Shown here in pieces: positions 34,901 through 43,212 of a stretch of 64,000 nt of DNA (within the stretch, counting starts at the first letter, position 1; each line of letters starts with the position of its first letter). Where the stretch lies: the NCBI RefSeq assembly GCF_003966695.1, contig NZ_AP018827.1, positions 372,001 through 436,000 of the forward strand, given 5' to 3'. Made by a program: the position numbers and the translations under genes. This DNA comes from Asticcacaulis excentricus (GTDB lineage: Bacteria > Pseudomonadota > Alphaproteobacteria > Caulobacterales > Caulobacteraceae). A model generated the notes under the pieces. It had not been told where the DNA came from and made no database searches. It worked only from the letters and a program-made list of their open reading frames with translations.

Positions 34901-35379
34901 CGGTTTTGCGGTTTTGCGGCGATCAGCTCGGAAATCTGCCCCTGACGCACCAGGGCCGGGGAGTTGGCGCCGGTCGAGGCATCGGCAAACAAAAGCTGCA
35001 CATCGCGCGCACGCACCTCCTTGCCATTGACCTTGTAGGTCGAGCCCTGACCGCGATCAATGCGCCGGGCGATGTCGAGCACGGGCTGATCGGTGAAGGG
35101 CTGAGGGGCGAGGCGGGCCGAATTGTCGATGGTGAGCGTGACTTCGGCCCAGTTGCGCGCCGGGCGTTTGTCCGACCCGGCAAAGATCACGTCTTCCATG
35201 CCTGCGCCGCGCATGGCCTTGGCCGAGGTCGCCCCCATCACCCAGCGGAGCGCTTCCAGCAGGTTCGACTTGCCGCAGCCATTGGGGCCAACAATGCCCG
35301 TCAGTCCGGGTTCGATGCGAAATTCAGACGCATCGACGAAGGACTTGAAGCCGGAAAGTTTCAGCCGTTGGAATTGCAA
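31915..35379 (-). CDS. smc: chromosome segregation ATPase SMC
   Basis: The 1154-aa protein has the complete SMC layout. The N-terminal head has GPNGCGKSNLLEALRWVMG, followed by a coiled coil (170-490), a hinge around 500-640 and a second coiled coil. The C-terminal head has LMSGGEQALTATALIF (signature) and CVLDEVDAPLD (Walker B). It forms a ring that condenses and aligns chromosome arms. The start is TTG 35379, because MQFQRLKLSGFKSFVD is the conserved beginning. Its neighbours (DsbA-like proteins, DUF721, mutY) reproduce the conserved alphaproteobacterial order, here with a TraB-like gene inserted on the other strand. Confidence 0.96.
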   Translation of the reverse strand: MQFQRLKLSGFKSFVDASEFRIEPGLTGIVGPNGCGKSNLLEALRWVMGATSAKAMRGAGMEDVIFAGSDKRPARNWAEVTLTIDNSARLAPQPFTDQPVLDIARRIDRGQGSTYKVNGKEVRARDVQLLFADASTGANSPALVRQGQISELIAAKPQNRRRVLEEAGGVSGLHTRRHEAELRLRAAEANLARLDDISRELDSALSRLKREARQADKYKKISAEIRALQKAILHARWLEALAVFQSTTGEMHTLSQAVEETTREAAAAQVQALKAAEAIPPLREEEAIAATVNHRLSIEKERLDLEAQQAQAEIERLKNDLRRQQADHARELELACDGQAQIERLTEMLARVRDEIKDAPSREPELKAAVLMAEGERVEADQRIEELAAELAALTERQRLEATRLKEAQTRFERLLAQTNQAEREKQAMGVFDHAALETARQAADTAQQTLDAARAEAEALEGERVAVVNAEAQARKSARDLEDRLGRLTAESRGLAQILNANTAKGKSPVLDAVRAEKGYELALAAALGDDLNLSLSKRGALDALAFWAEDFDSQAVLSDLSTLGVTPLTQYVSAPPALSLRLSAIGVVDQAEGDRLQTHLPVGARLVSKEGDLWRWDGLIVRAKAPKPAAVRLAQRTRFDELEAEIDALKPELEAAQTALKSAADAQRRFEDRLRQARTRLPELERDLRTKTAQADELGRRQTQYETRMEALDGSIKRLRGDLSEAKTAYEALADAQSTPETLDALNDALVEARNLANSRRQAVLAARSALDEDARNRQQRESRERNLSRDLSDWTRRHGESGSRVEKLTREQEMTLAALAIAEAAPATFETRRLSLLDSLTAAEKRLSEARDALALAETAKREADAEEKAREHTAAQAREHRAGALARLEAATARKAEIEAQILDQTQDTPEALGQRLKEEAIATPSDAAGAEALLSGLEKERDLLGAVNLRAEEEATEYQERLEGISRERLDLTTAIGKLRDGIDELNAEGRERLLAAFDVINEHFKTLFVALFGGGSAELRLVESDDPLEAGLEIYACPPGKRLSTMSLMSGGEQALTATALIFGVFLANPAPVCVLDEVDAPLDDANVDRYCRLLDEMRTRTQTRFIAITHNPVTMARMDRLFGVTMAERGVSQLVSVDLKAAEALVA

Positions 35380-35563
35380 GCAGGGACCAAAGGAATAGCG
35401 AATCAGACGAGACGCAAAGGTTAACGGGCTTTAACGCTTTTGCCTAAAGGCTTCTTATTAAAGCGAGGGTGGGGAGGCCCGCAAGGGGCGCAATCCCTCT
35501 CTCCCTTGCCCTATTTTCGCCCTTCCGCCAACCTACCACCGATAGATGCAAGGGATTGAGGGG

Positions 35564-36487
35564 ATGATGAAGACGAAAATCCTGTTGACGCTGGCTTTTG
35601 TGGTTCTCGCTCCGATCACGGCGTGGGCACAAGACGATGCTATCTGGAGCACGACCGATGTCACGGTGGTCAAACGCCTGCCCGGACCCGCCCTGTGGAA
35701 GGTGGTGCGCGACGATAAGGTGGTTTGGATCATCGGCTCTGCCCAAATTGAGGGTAAGGCGGGTTGGGATAGCACGCGCATCGAGAACATACTGACCGGG
35801 GCCGAAACCCTGTACACGCCGCCGACGGCGAGCGGAGGCTTGTCACTTATTTTTCGTCTGATGAAGGACAAGGATTTACCGGGGCGCACGACGCTGAAAG
35901 ACGTGCTGCCCGAGGCTGAATATACGCGGTTTCAGGCTACGGCCCGGCGTTATGGCATCAAAACGAACGATATAGAGAAGGACAAGCCGCTGTGGGCCGG
36001 GATGCGTCTGTCCATGAAGATCAACCAGAAATACGGCTATTCATCTTCGGCGGTGGTGGACCGCCTGAGCAAGGTGGCCAAAAAGAAGAAGGTGAAGGTG
36101 CGCGCGGTGGCCAGCTATGAAGCCAAGCCACTGCTGAACCAGATTGCAGCCATTGATGCCGAGGAAAGCCGTCGCTGTCTGACGATGACGCTCGATTCCC
36201 TCGATTACGATATTCCCAATGTGCCGATGGTCACCAAGGCCTGGGCCTCTGGCGATGTGGCGCGGCTCAAACCGATCTGGCGCAATGGCCCGAAGGGCGA
36301 CTGCCTTCAGGGACTGGGCGCGGACCTGTCGGCGCGGGTCAGTGGCGACACGATCGCGGTGATCGAAAAGGCGATGAGCGGTTCGAAGCGGAGCGTGCTG
36401 ATCCTGCCTATGGGTATGTTTATCAATGACGACCGGCTCGTGTCCGGCTTGCGGGCCCGCGGCTATCAGGTGCGCGAGCCCCTCTGA
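35564..36487 (+). CDS. TraB/GumN-family protein with altered active-site motifs
   Basis: The protein has 307 aa from ATG 35564 (AAGGGA 8 nt upstream; 35567 is also possible), with a signal peptide ending TAWAQ. LWKVVRDDKVVWIIGSAQIEG aligns with the TraB/GumN start, where active members have GT(V)H; here the histidine is Gln. The C-terminal motif, usually a second GxxH, reads LPMGMFIND. MKDKDLPGRTTLKDVLPEAE and LWAGMRLSM also match the family. The family is thought to be metal-dependent peptidases, so this member may be inactive. It is convergent with the thioredoxin gene (6 bp apart). Confidence 0.75.
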   Translation: MMKTKILLTLAFVVLAPITAWAQDDAIWSTTDVTVVKRLPGPALWKVVRDDKVVWIIGSAQIEGKAGWDSTRIENILTGAETLYTPPTASGGLSLIFRLMKDKDLPGRTTLKDVLPEAEYTRFQATARRYGIKTNDIEKDKPLWAGMRLSMKINQKYGYSSSAVVDRLSKVAKKKKVKVRAVASYEAKPLLNQIAAIDAEESRRCLTMTLDSLDYDIPNVPMVTKAWASGDVARLKPIWRNGPKGDCLQGLGADLSARVSGDTIAVIEKAMSGSKRSVLILPMGMFINDDRLVSGLRARGYQVREPL

Positions 36488-36493
36488 GCCGGT

Positions 36494-37189
36494 TTACTTC
36501 ACGGCCTTGATGGCGGCTTCGATGGCGGCATAGTCGCTTTCGACGCGCTTGCCATTGACGAAGAAGGTCGGGGTGCCCTCGACGCCGTCCTTGGCCATAT
36601 TGGTTTCCATGCGAGCGGAGATCGCCTTGAACAGGTCCTCGTTTTTCAGGCAGTTGTCGGCTTCGCTCTGGTTCAGGCCCGCCTTGGCCGCCAGCGAACG
36701 GAAGACCGGTTCGGCTTCACCCGTCTCGTAGATTTTCGACTGAGCGGCGAAGAAGCCGTCGATGATGGTGAAATAGGCCTTTGTGCCGCCCTTCTGACCC
36801 AGCCAGTTGGACTTATCCGCCGCGCAATGGCCCAGCATATAGACGCCGAAGGCCATCTGAGCCGGGTTGGTGGCGACTTCGCGATAGACGTACTTCACCT
36901 TGCCCGTCTTGATGTAGTTGCGCTCGAATTTGGGCCAGTTGGTGGTGTACCATTGGGCGCAGTGGGTGCAGGTGACCGAGCCATATTCGACCACGGTCAC
37001 ACGGGCATTGGCCGCGCCCTTGGTCATCTCTTTCAGAGGGGCGACCTTGGCTTTTCCCGTGCTCTGGGCGTCGGCGGCCACGCTGAACAGGGCGGTGGTG
37101 AGCACCGCCAGCAGAAAGACCGCCACGGCCTGCTGCCAGAAGGGCGCGCGGCGGGCACGATCATAAAGGCGACGAACAGTGGCGGTCAT
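36494..37189 (-). CDS. DsbA-like periplasmic thioredoxin protein (CTHC), copy 1
   Basis: The protein has 231 aa with an N-terminal membrane anchor or signal (AVAVFLLAVLTTALFSV). A DsbA/Thioredoxin_4 fold follows, with EYGSVTCTHCAQW as the CxxC site and GTPTFFVNGKRV as the cis-Pro loop. It should form or isomerise disulfides, or act as a thiol reductant, in the periplasm. It is similar over its whole length to the next gene upstream and probably arose by tandem duplication; the gap between them is 21 bp. Clients could include the cysteine-rich exported proteins encoded at 39.6 and 47.3 kb, which is speculation. Confidence 0.9.
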   Translation of the reverse strand: MTATVRRLYDRARRAPFWQQAVAVFLLAVLTTALFSVAADAQSTGKAKVAPLKEMTKGAANARVTVVEYGSVTCTHCAQWYTTNWPKFERNYIKTGKVKYVYREVATNPAQMAFGVYMLGHCAADKSNWLGQKGGTKAYFTIIDGFFAAQSKIYETGEAEPVFRSLAAKAGLNQSEADNCLKNEDLFKAISARMETNMAKDGVEGTPTFFVNGKRVESDYAAIEAAIKAVK

Positions 37190-37210
37190 GATGGCAATTC
37201 TCTGAAAAAG

Positions 37211-37846
37211 TTACTTCTTGGCGGCAGGCGCTTTGTCGAGCGCTGCCGTGAAGGCTTCGACGCTGGTGTAGTCGCCTTCGAACTTCTGACCATTGATGAT
37301 CAGGGTCGGCGTGCCGGTGATATTGTCGGCCTTGGCGTATTTTTCCATATTGGTCTGGATGCGTTCCAGACCCTTCGGATCGTTGACGCACTTGGCAAAG
37401 GCCTCGTCGGACAGGCCGGCCGAATTGGCCACGCGCTTGAGGATGCCCTTGGCGTCGCCCGTGGTGAACAGTTCCTGCTGCGAACGCATGATGGCGTCGA
37501 TCACCTCGAAATACTTGTCCTTACCGGCGCAGCGCGCCACCAGAACGCCCGCCGCCGAGACGTCCGCCGGAGGGGTGAGGAATTCGCGGTAGATGTACTT
37601 CACCTTGCCGGTGTCGATATATTTGGCCTTCACCGTCGGGAAGACCTTTTCGTTGAAGGCGGCGCAGTGGGTGCAGGTCACCGAGGCGTATTCGACGAGG
37701 GTGATAGGGGCGTCGGCCTTACCCAGAACCATGTCGTCGGCTCCGGCATCCGTTTTGTTGCCACCACAGGCGGCGAGGGCGAATGTGCCGAAAGCAGCGG
37801 CGGCCATAAGCGCGCCGCGAACGAGGGTGTGACGGGTCAGGTGCAT
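37211..37846 (-). CDS. DsbA-like thioredoxin lipoprotein (CTHC), copy 2
   Basis: A 211-aa protein with a lipobox (FALAAC) near residue 27, so it is probably membrane-tethered. EYASVTCTHCAAF is the active site and GTPTLIINGQKF the cis-Pro loop. KVKYIYREFLTPPADVS aligns with KVKYVYREVATNPAQM in copy 1. It acts in periplasmic thiol-disulfide chemistry. It is the upstream member of the pair; 86 bp separate it from the DUF721 gene. Confidence 0.9.
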   Translation of the reverse strand: MHLTRHTLVRGALMAAAAFGTFALAACGGNKTDAGADDMVLGKADAPITLVEYASVTCTHCAAFNEKVFPTVKAKYIDTGKVKYIYREFLTPPADVSAAGVLVARCAGKDKYFEVIDAIMRSQQELFTTGDAKGILKRVANSAGLSDEAFAKCVNDPKGLERIQTNMEKYAKADNITGTPTLIINGQKFEGDYTSVEAFTAALDKAPAAKK

Positions 37847-37932
37847 GGATCGGGCCCTTATGTGAGAATCTGGATCAGGCGTCTGTTGGCCTTATCCCGA
37901 CTTCCTACGGCGAGAGCGTGGCCTTTGGCAAG

Positions 37933-38493
37933 TTACTTCCGTCGGGCACGGTCCTTGAGCAGCACCGAACGGCCCAGTCGCAGCAGTTCGCGCCGCAGCT
38001 TTTCATCCGCTACGGCCTTCACGCTTTCCTGCAAGGCCAGTTCTTCGGCGGCGCTCAGGGGCTTGGGGGCAGGAGGCGCCACCGGACGCGCGACCTTCTG
38101 CACCGGCCCCTGAATGAGGCGCAGGCGTTCGACCGTACCCGCCCCCAGGAACAGATTAACGCGATCGAGAATGACGCGGCTCTGATGCTGGATAACCGAG
38201 GCAAACGACCCTTCGACGCGCAGATCGAGCGTGCCGCCCGCCTTGGCGCCGGGACGGGCGCGGATGACCTTTATCGGCTCGGTCACGCGCGCCACCGTAT
38301 CGCCGACAATCTCAGGCCAGCGGCTTTTGAGGCGACCGGCCCCGGTGTCGTAGGCTTCAAATCGCTCATTGAGCGCCTTCATCATCGGCGCTATCTGTCG
38401 GTTGACGGGCGGCGAAGGTTGCGGCGCGCGGCGCGTCCGCGTGGTCCGCAGGATGCGCACGGCTTCTTCATAGGACGGCAGGTCACGTTTCAT
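37933..38493 (-). CDS. DUF721 / DciA-like protein
   Basis: The 186-aa protein contains the DUF721 core: LKSRWPEIVGDTVARVTEPI and LDLRVEGSFASVIQHQSRVI, then VERLRLIQGPV. DciA is the widespread replicative-helicase loader of bacteria lacking DnaC, and this domain is its core, so a role in DnaB loading or replication is likely. A Pro/Ala linker and a basic C-terminal helix follow. It lies divergently from mutY; the CAT of its start codon overlaps a possible mutY start. Confidence 0.85.
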   Translation of the reverse strand: MKRDLPSYEEAVRILRTTRTRRAPQPSPPVNRQIAPMMKALNERFEAYDTGAGRLKSRWPEIVGDTVARVTEPIKVIRARPGAKAGGTLDLRVEGSFASVIQHQSRVILDRVNLFLGAGTVERLRLIQGPVQKVARPVAPPAPKPLSAAEELALQESVKAVADEKLRRELLRLGRSVLLKDRARRK

Positions 38494-38512
38494 GAGATTG
38501 AGTATAGAGCTT

Positions 38513-39577
38513 ATGGGCGAGGATGTCTCGTCTGCGCGTCAGAGAGTGCTGGACTGGTATGACTGCAATGCGCGCGTTTTGCCGTGGCGCGAGGGGCCGG
38601 GGGCCGCGCTCAAGGCCGATCCGTACCGGGTGTGGATGTCGGAGGTGATGCTTCAGCAGACCACTGTGCCGCACGCCACGCCCTATTTTGAAAAATTCAC
38701 CACCCTGTGGCCAAGCGTGAGTGCGCTGGCCGCCGCACCCGATGAGCGGGTGATGGCCGAATGGGCGGGACTGGGCTACTATTCGCGGGCGCGCAACCTG
38801 CTCAAATGCGCGCGGGCCGTGGTCAGCGAACATGGCGGCGTCTTTCCGGCGGATGAGGGGGCCTTGCTGAAGCTGCCGGGGTTCGGTCCCTACACGGCGG
38901 CAGCGGTGATAGCCTTTGCGTTTGGAAAGGCCGCCAATGTGGTCGATGGCAATATCGAGCGGGTGATGAGCCGCCTCTATGCCGTCAAAACACCTGTGCC
39001 GCAGGCGCGGCCTCTGTTGCGCGAACTGGCGGCGCGTTGGGTGCGCGAAGACCGCGCGCGCGACTGGCCGCAGGCGCTGATGGACCTGTCGGCCAGTGTC
39101 TGTCGTCCCAAATCGCCGTCCTGCCTGATCTGCCCGTTGCGTGAGGATTGCGCGGCTTTTGCCGAAGGCCAGCCGGAGGCCTATCCGCTGAAGGCGGCCA
39201 AGGCCCCGAAACCCGTGCGGCACGGCGTGGCCTTTCTGATCATGTCAGAAGACGGGTTTGTGGTCGAGCGTCGTCCGGACAAGGGCTTGCTGGGCGGGAT
39301 GCTGGGCCTGCCGCATCTGGAGTGGCGTTCAGAGGTGTGGAGTGAGGGGGAAATCGTCTTCCCATCCGTCCACCACGGAAATGAGGCTTGGGAAAATCTC
39401 GGCACCTACGCGCACGTTTTTACGCACTTTGCCTTGAAGCAACAGGTCTGGCGGGTGGTGCTGAGCACAAAAGATATGACGGCGTTTTTGCGTCAGCACA
39501 ATGCTTATCAGGGTTTGAGTTGGGGTGAGGCGAAATCGCTGCCGACTGCATTTGCAAAGGCGTTGAGGCCCAAATAA
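38513..39577 (+). CDS. mutY: A/G-specific adenine glycosylase MutY
   Basis: The protein has about 354 aa. VWMSEVMLQQTTVPH carries the catalytic glutamate; LPGFGPYTAAAVIAFAFG is the helix-hairpin-helix; VVDGNIERVMSR supplies the catalytic aspartate; CRPKSPSCLICPLREDC is the [4Fe-4S] loop (C-x6-C-x2-C-x5-C). A C-terminal NUDIX-like domain recognises 8-oxoG. The enzyme removes adenine opposite 8-oxoguanine. I prefer ATG 38513; ATG 38492 adds seven residues but overlaps the start codon of the divergent DUF721 gene. Confidence 0.94.
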   Translation: MGEDVSSARQRVLDWYDCNARVLPWREGPGAALKADPYRVWMSEVMLQQTTVPHATPYFEKFTTLWPSVSALAAAPDERVMAEWAGLGYYSRARNLLKCARAVVSEHGGVFPADEGALLKLPGFGPYTAAAVIAFAFGKAANVVDGNIERVMSRLYAVKTPVPQARPLLRELAARWVREDRARDWPQALMDLSASVCRPKSPSCLICPLREDCAAFAEGQPEAYPLKAAKAPKPVRHGVAFLIMSEDGFVVERRPDKGLLGGMLGLPHLEWRSEVWSEGEIVFPSVHHGNEAWENLGTYAHVFTHFALKQQVWRVVLSTKDMTAFLRQHNAYQGLSWGEAKSLPTAFAKALRPK

Positions 39578-39604
39578 AAAATGCCCCGCCAGTGAAGGCG
39601 GGGC
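39575..39604 (-). terminator. terminator of the first five-module cysteine-repeat gene
   Basis: GCCCCGCC and GGCGGGGC (39583-39590, 39597-39604) form an 8-bp GC stem, and the adjacent A run on the plus strand gives a T run on the minus strand. It lies directly against the mutY stop codon. Confidence 0.88.
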
Positions 39605-39646
39605 AAGGGGAGGGTTCACGAGGTACGCTTACTGAAACCGGAGTGG

Positions 39647-41065
39647 TTATCCCGCGGTGTTGCTGCCATTGCCGGCGATCGTGCACTTTTCAGGCACGCC
39701 GGGATTGGTGGCGGCGACATGGCAGGGCACGGCGGGATTGAGGGCCGTGCGGGCCTTGTTGAGGACGGCAATGTAGCCGCGCTTGTTGGTACAGGCGATT
39801 TCCAGCACCACCTGCCCATTGTTTTCAAAGGCGTAGCGGGCCTCGCCGATCACGCAGTCAGGCTTGATCGACTTATGATTGGTGCTGAGGGTTTGCAGGT
39901 ATGCCTTGAGCTGATCACGGCTCATATAGGCGCACTCGGTCTTTTGCACGGCGGCCCCGAAGCAGTCGAAGGTTTCGAGCTTACCTTCTTTACCCGCATC
40001 GGGGATCAGGGCGATCAGCCCGGTCTTGGCTTCCGGGCATTTGAATTCGGCCAGGTCGCGGTTGGTGGCGGTGTCGCGGCCGATACGGCGGAAGTCTTCG
40101 ATGGTGCAGGCAATACCGGCTGCGCTCAGGGCCTGCGCATAGGCGTCCTTGTATTTGGCCTTGGCCTCGTCCTGTTTGGCCTTACCCGCAGCGGCCAGAG
40201 CGGCGGCGTCGGTAAACTTGCAACCGCCGATATTGGCCGCCTTGTCGCAGCCGACCTTACCCTTGAACTGGGTGTCGAGATCGGTGACCAGCACGAAGCC
40301 CGGCTTACCTTCGCAGCCCACTTCGTAATACTCGGCGTCCTTGGTCGCGCCGATAAACCGCGCATTGTTCAGCGTGCAGTCCGGGGCATTCTTGCGCACC
40401 AGCGCGCCGACGGTTTGCGGCAACAACTCCGGCGTCGTCAGTTCGCATTTCAGAGCCGTGTCGGCGGTTTTCAGACAGTTGAGGAAGCCAACCGTCTGGT
40501 CGCTGGCCTTCCAGGTCGGCACTGTGAAGATGCCACCCGCCGTATTTTTACAGCCAATTTCATAGGTTTCGCTGTTTTTCGCGGCGTCGGCACGGATAAA
40601 GCGCGCCCCTGCGATCTGACAGGCCGGGATCTTCGACTTGGCAGTGTCGGTCAGCCAGTAATGGGCCGCGCGGTTGCCGCGTAACTTGCACACCGGGCTG
40701 CCGGGTGCGGCCTTGGCAATAGCTGCGGCCTGAAGGCAGCCCATCGGATCGCCAAACGGCGCCTTTTTGGCCATGTAAAGAAGATAACCCCGCTGGTCCT
40801 TACAGGCGACTTCAAAGCTTTCGATGGCGACTTTCTTGCCATCGACCGTGGCTTCGGCGGCCGCGGGAACCGTGGCTTCGGTCACTTCGCAGGGCAGGCC
40901 AAAGGTCTGCACCAGCTTGCTGACGGTCTTGACGTTTTCAGCGGCGGCTTCGGCGGCCAGCATTTCTTTGCGGCTTTGCTGCGCACTGGCCGATGAGGCG
41001 ATCAGCCCCAGACCGGTAAAGATAGTCAAGGCCACCGCCCAGCGGCGAAGAGTGTGCGTAATCAT
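39647..41065 (-). CDS. secreted five-module four-cysteine repeat protein, copy A
   Basis: A 472-aa protein with a Sec signal (cleavage near SSASAQ). The mature part has exactly 20 cysteines in five sets of four: 59-88-110-126, 149-172-197-207, 230-251-273-282, 320-343-368-378 and 404-425-448-461. Modules share the pattern C-x2-x-ARFIG ... YEVGC ... GFVL ... GC ... C, for example CTLNNARFIG, YYEVGCEGKPGFVL. I know no named family. Two disulfides per module are likely, implying a periplasmic or surface protein. Copy B at 47310-48695 matches module for module. A terminator follows the gene. Confidence 0.75.
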   Translation of the reverse strand: MITHTLRRWAVALTIFTGLGLIASSASAQQSRKEMLAAEAAAENVKTVSKLVQTFGLPCEVTEATVPAAAEATVDGKKVAIESFEVACKDQRGYLLYMAKKAPFGDPMGCLQAAAIAKAAPGSPVCKLRGNRAAHYWLTDTAKSKIPACQIAGARFIRADAAKNSETYEIGCKNTAGGIFTVPTWKASDQTVGFLNCLKTADTALKCELTTPELLPQTVGALVRKNAPDCTLNNARFIGATKDAEYYEVGCEGKPGFVLVTDLDTQFKGKVGCDKAANIGGCKFTDAAALAAAGKAKQDEAKAKYKDAYAQALSAAGIACTIEDFRRIGRDTATNRDLAEFKCPEAKTGLIALIPDAGKEGKLETFDCFGAAVQKTECAYMSRDQLKAYLQTLSTNHKSIKPDCVIGEARYAFENNGQVVLEIACTNKRGYIAVLNKARTALNPAVPCHVAATNPGVPEKCTIAGNGSNTAG

Positions 41066-41182
41066 CCTGACGTTCCCGTGGTTACGGCTTTGCGCCGTTT
41101 ATTTGTCAGATGATTAAGCGCGCAGATTATTTCAAAATCAAGCGGAAACGATCAATATTGCGATTTTAGTCGTAAAGTAGAC

Positions 41183-41208
41183 AAAACCCGGCCTTTCGAC
41201 CGGGCTTT
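41183..41208. terminator. terminator downstream of ccrM
   Basis: AAACCCGG (41184-41191) pairs with the complementary part of CCGGGCTTT (41200-41208). T-rich ends lie on both strands. It lies about 56 bp after the ccrM stop, in the 198-bp gap that must also hold the promoter of copy A; no gene is seen in that gap. Confidence 0.75.
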
Positions 41209-41263
41209 GTTGTTCATTGAAAATGGACGATGCCGCCTGCCGCGGTACGTTCCGGGTGCAGGG

Positions 41264-42382
<1,119 letters not shown>

Positions 42383-42437
42383 TTAACCCCGGATCGTGGC
42401 GGCCCGCTTCTGTGGGCCGGTAAGAAAAGACAGGTTA

Positions 42438-42547
42438 GAATCCTGTGGGGTTAATAAAAAGTTACAACTTGACTCGCGGCGAATCGGGCGAGTCTCATTT
42501 GACTCAATTTTCTGGGGGTGAGTCTTTTGGGACTCAGTTTTGGATTC
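42438..42547. promoter_or_regulatory. cluster of eight GANTC (CcrM) sites upstream of ccrM
   Basis: GANTC occurs at 42438, 42471, 42481, 42490, 42501, 42520, 42531 and 42543, eight times in 110 bp. Random expectation for GANTC is about once per 256 bp. In Caulobacter two such sites in the ccrM leader allow methylation-dependent shut-off; this cluster would give a stronger version. The sites lie 59-168 bp upstream of the ccrM ATG. Confidence 0.85.
42449..42465 (-). promoter_or_regulatory. CtrA-like box in the ccrM promoter
   Basis: On the minus strand the sequence reads GTAA-N7-TTAACC, with the right half-site perfect and the left half one base off TTAA. CtrA binds TTAA-N7-TTAA and activates ccrM in Caulobacter, so the place and strand fit. 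It sits between GANTC sites 1 and 2. Confidence 0.5.
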
Positions 42548-42558
42548 GTTTTGTTCTC

Positions 42559-43194
42559 TCAGGCGTCCACAACGGCCGTTTCAGACGCGGCAGACAGAAC
42601 CGAGCGTACCGTGGCCCAACTCAGGCGATGGATGGGCGAGGGGCCGTGCAGGCGGATGGCGGCTATGTGGGCTTCGGCCTGATAGCCCTTGTGCGATTTG
42701 AAGCCATAGGCGGGATAGAGGGCATCCATCTCGATCATGATGCGGTCGCGCGCCGTCTTGGCGAGGATCGAAGCGGCCGCGATGGACAGGGATTTGTCGT
42801 CGCCCTTGACCACCGCCGTGGAAGATATGGCCAGCGGCGGGCAGCGATTGCCGTCGATCAGGGCATGGATGGGCTGCGGGCGGAGGGCTTCGACGGCTTG
42901 CGTCATGCCCATCATCGTCGCCTGAAGGATGTTGTGGCAGTCGATATCGGCGGCAGAAATCTCGATTACCGACCACGCCAGAGCGGCCGCCTTGATGTCT
43001 GGCTCCAGCGCGAAGCGCTGTTTTTCGCTGAGCTTTTTGGAGTCGGCTATGCCGGGTGGAATGCGCGCCGGATCAAGGATAACGGCGGCCACGCATAAGG
43101 GCCCGGCGCAGGGGCCGCGTCCGGCCTCATCGACCCCACAGACCAGACCGTCAAACTGAGACTCAAAAGTGAAATCGGGCATGGATGGCTCCAT
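42559..43194 (-). CDS. rnhB: ribonuclease HII
   Basis: The 211-aa protein has the RNase HII core: GVDEAGRGPCAGPL with the catalytic Asp-Glu pair, ISAADIDCHNILQATM, and LIDGNRCPP followed by KGDDKSLSIAAASILAKTARD. It removes ribonucleotides from DNA and RNA primers. The order rnhB-ccrM on one strand is conserved in Caulobacter. The stop is just upstream of the GANTC cluster, so ccrM most likely has its own promoter in the 179-bp gap. Confidence 0.95.
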   Translation of the reverse strand: MEPSMPDFTFESQFDGLVCGVDEAGRGPCAGPLCVAAVILDPARIPPGIADSKKLSEKQRFALEPDIKAAALAWSVIEISAADIDCHNILQATMMGMTQAVEALRPQPIHALIDGNRCPPLAISSTAVVKGDDKSLSIAAASILAKTARDRIMIEMDALYPAYGFKSHKGYQAEAHIAAIRLHGPSPIHRLSWATVRSVLSAASETAVVDA

Positions 43195-43212
43195 ACCCGA
43201 TTCCGCTGAGGC

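Noticed and set aside
33664-35424. A 586-codon open frame on the plus strand opposite smc
   Set aside because: It mirrors the codon-biased smc gene; its translation is repetitive and has no domain, while smc is fully conserved on the other strand.
35421-35434. Two TTAA half-sites upstream of smc as a CtrA box
   Set aside because: The spacing is 6 nt instead of 7, and no other support was seen.
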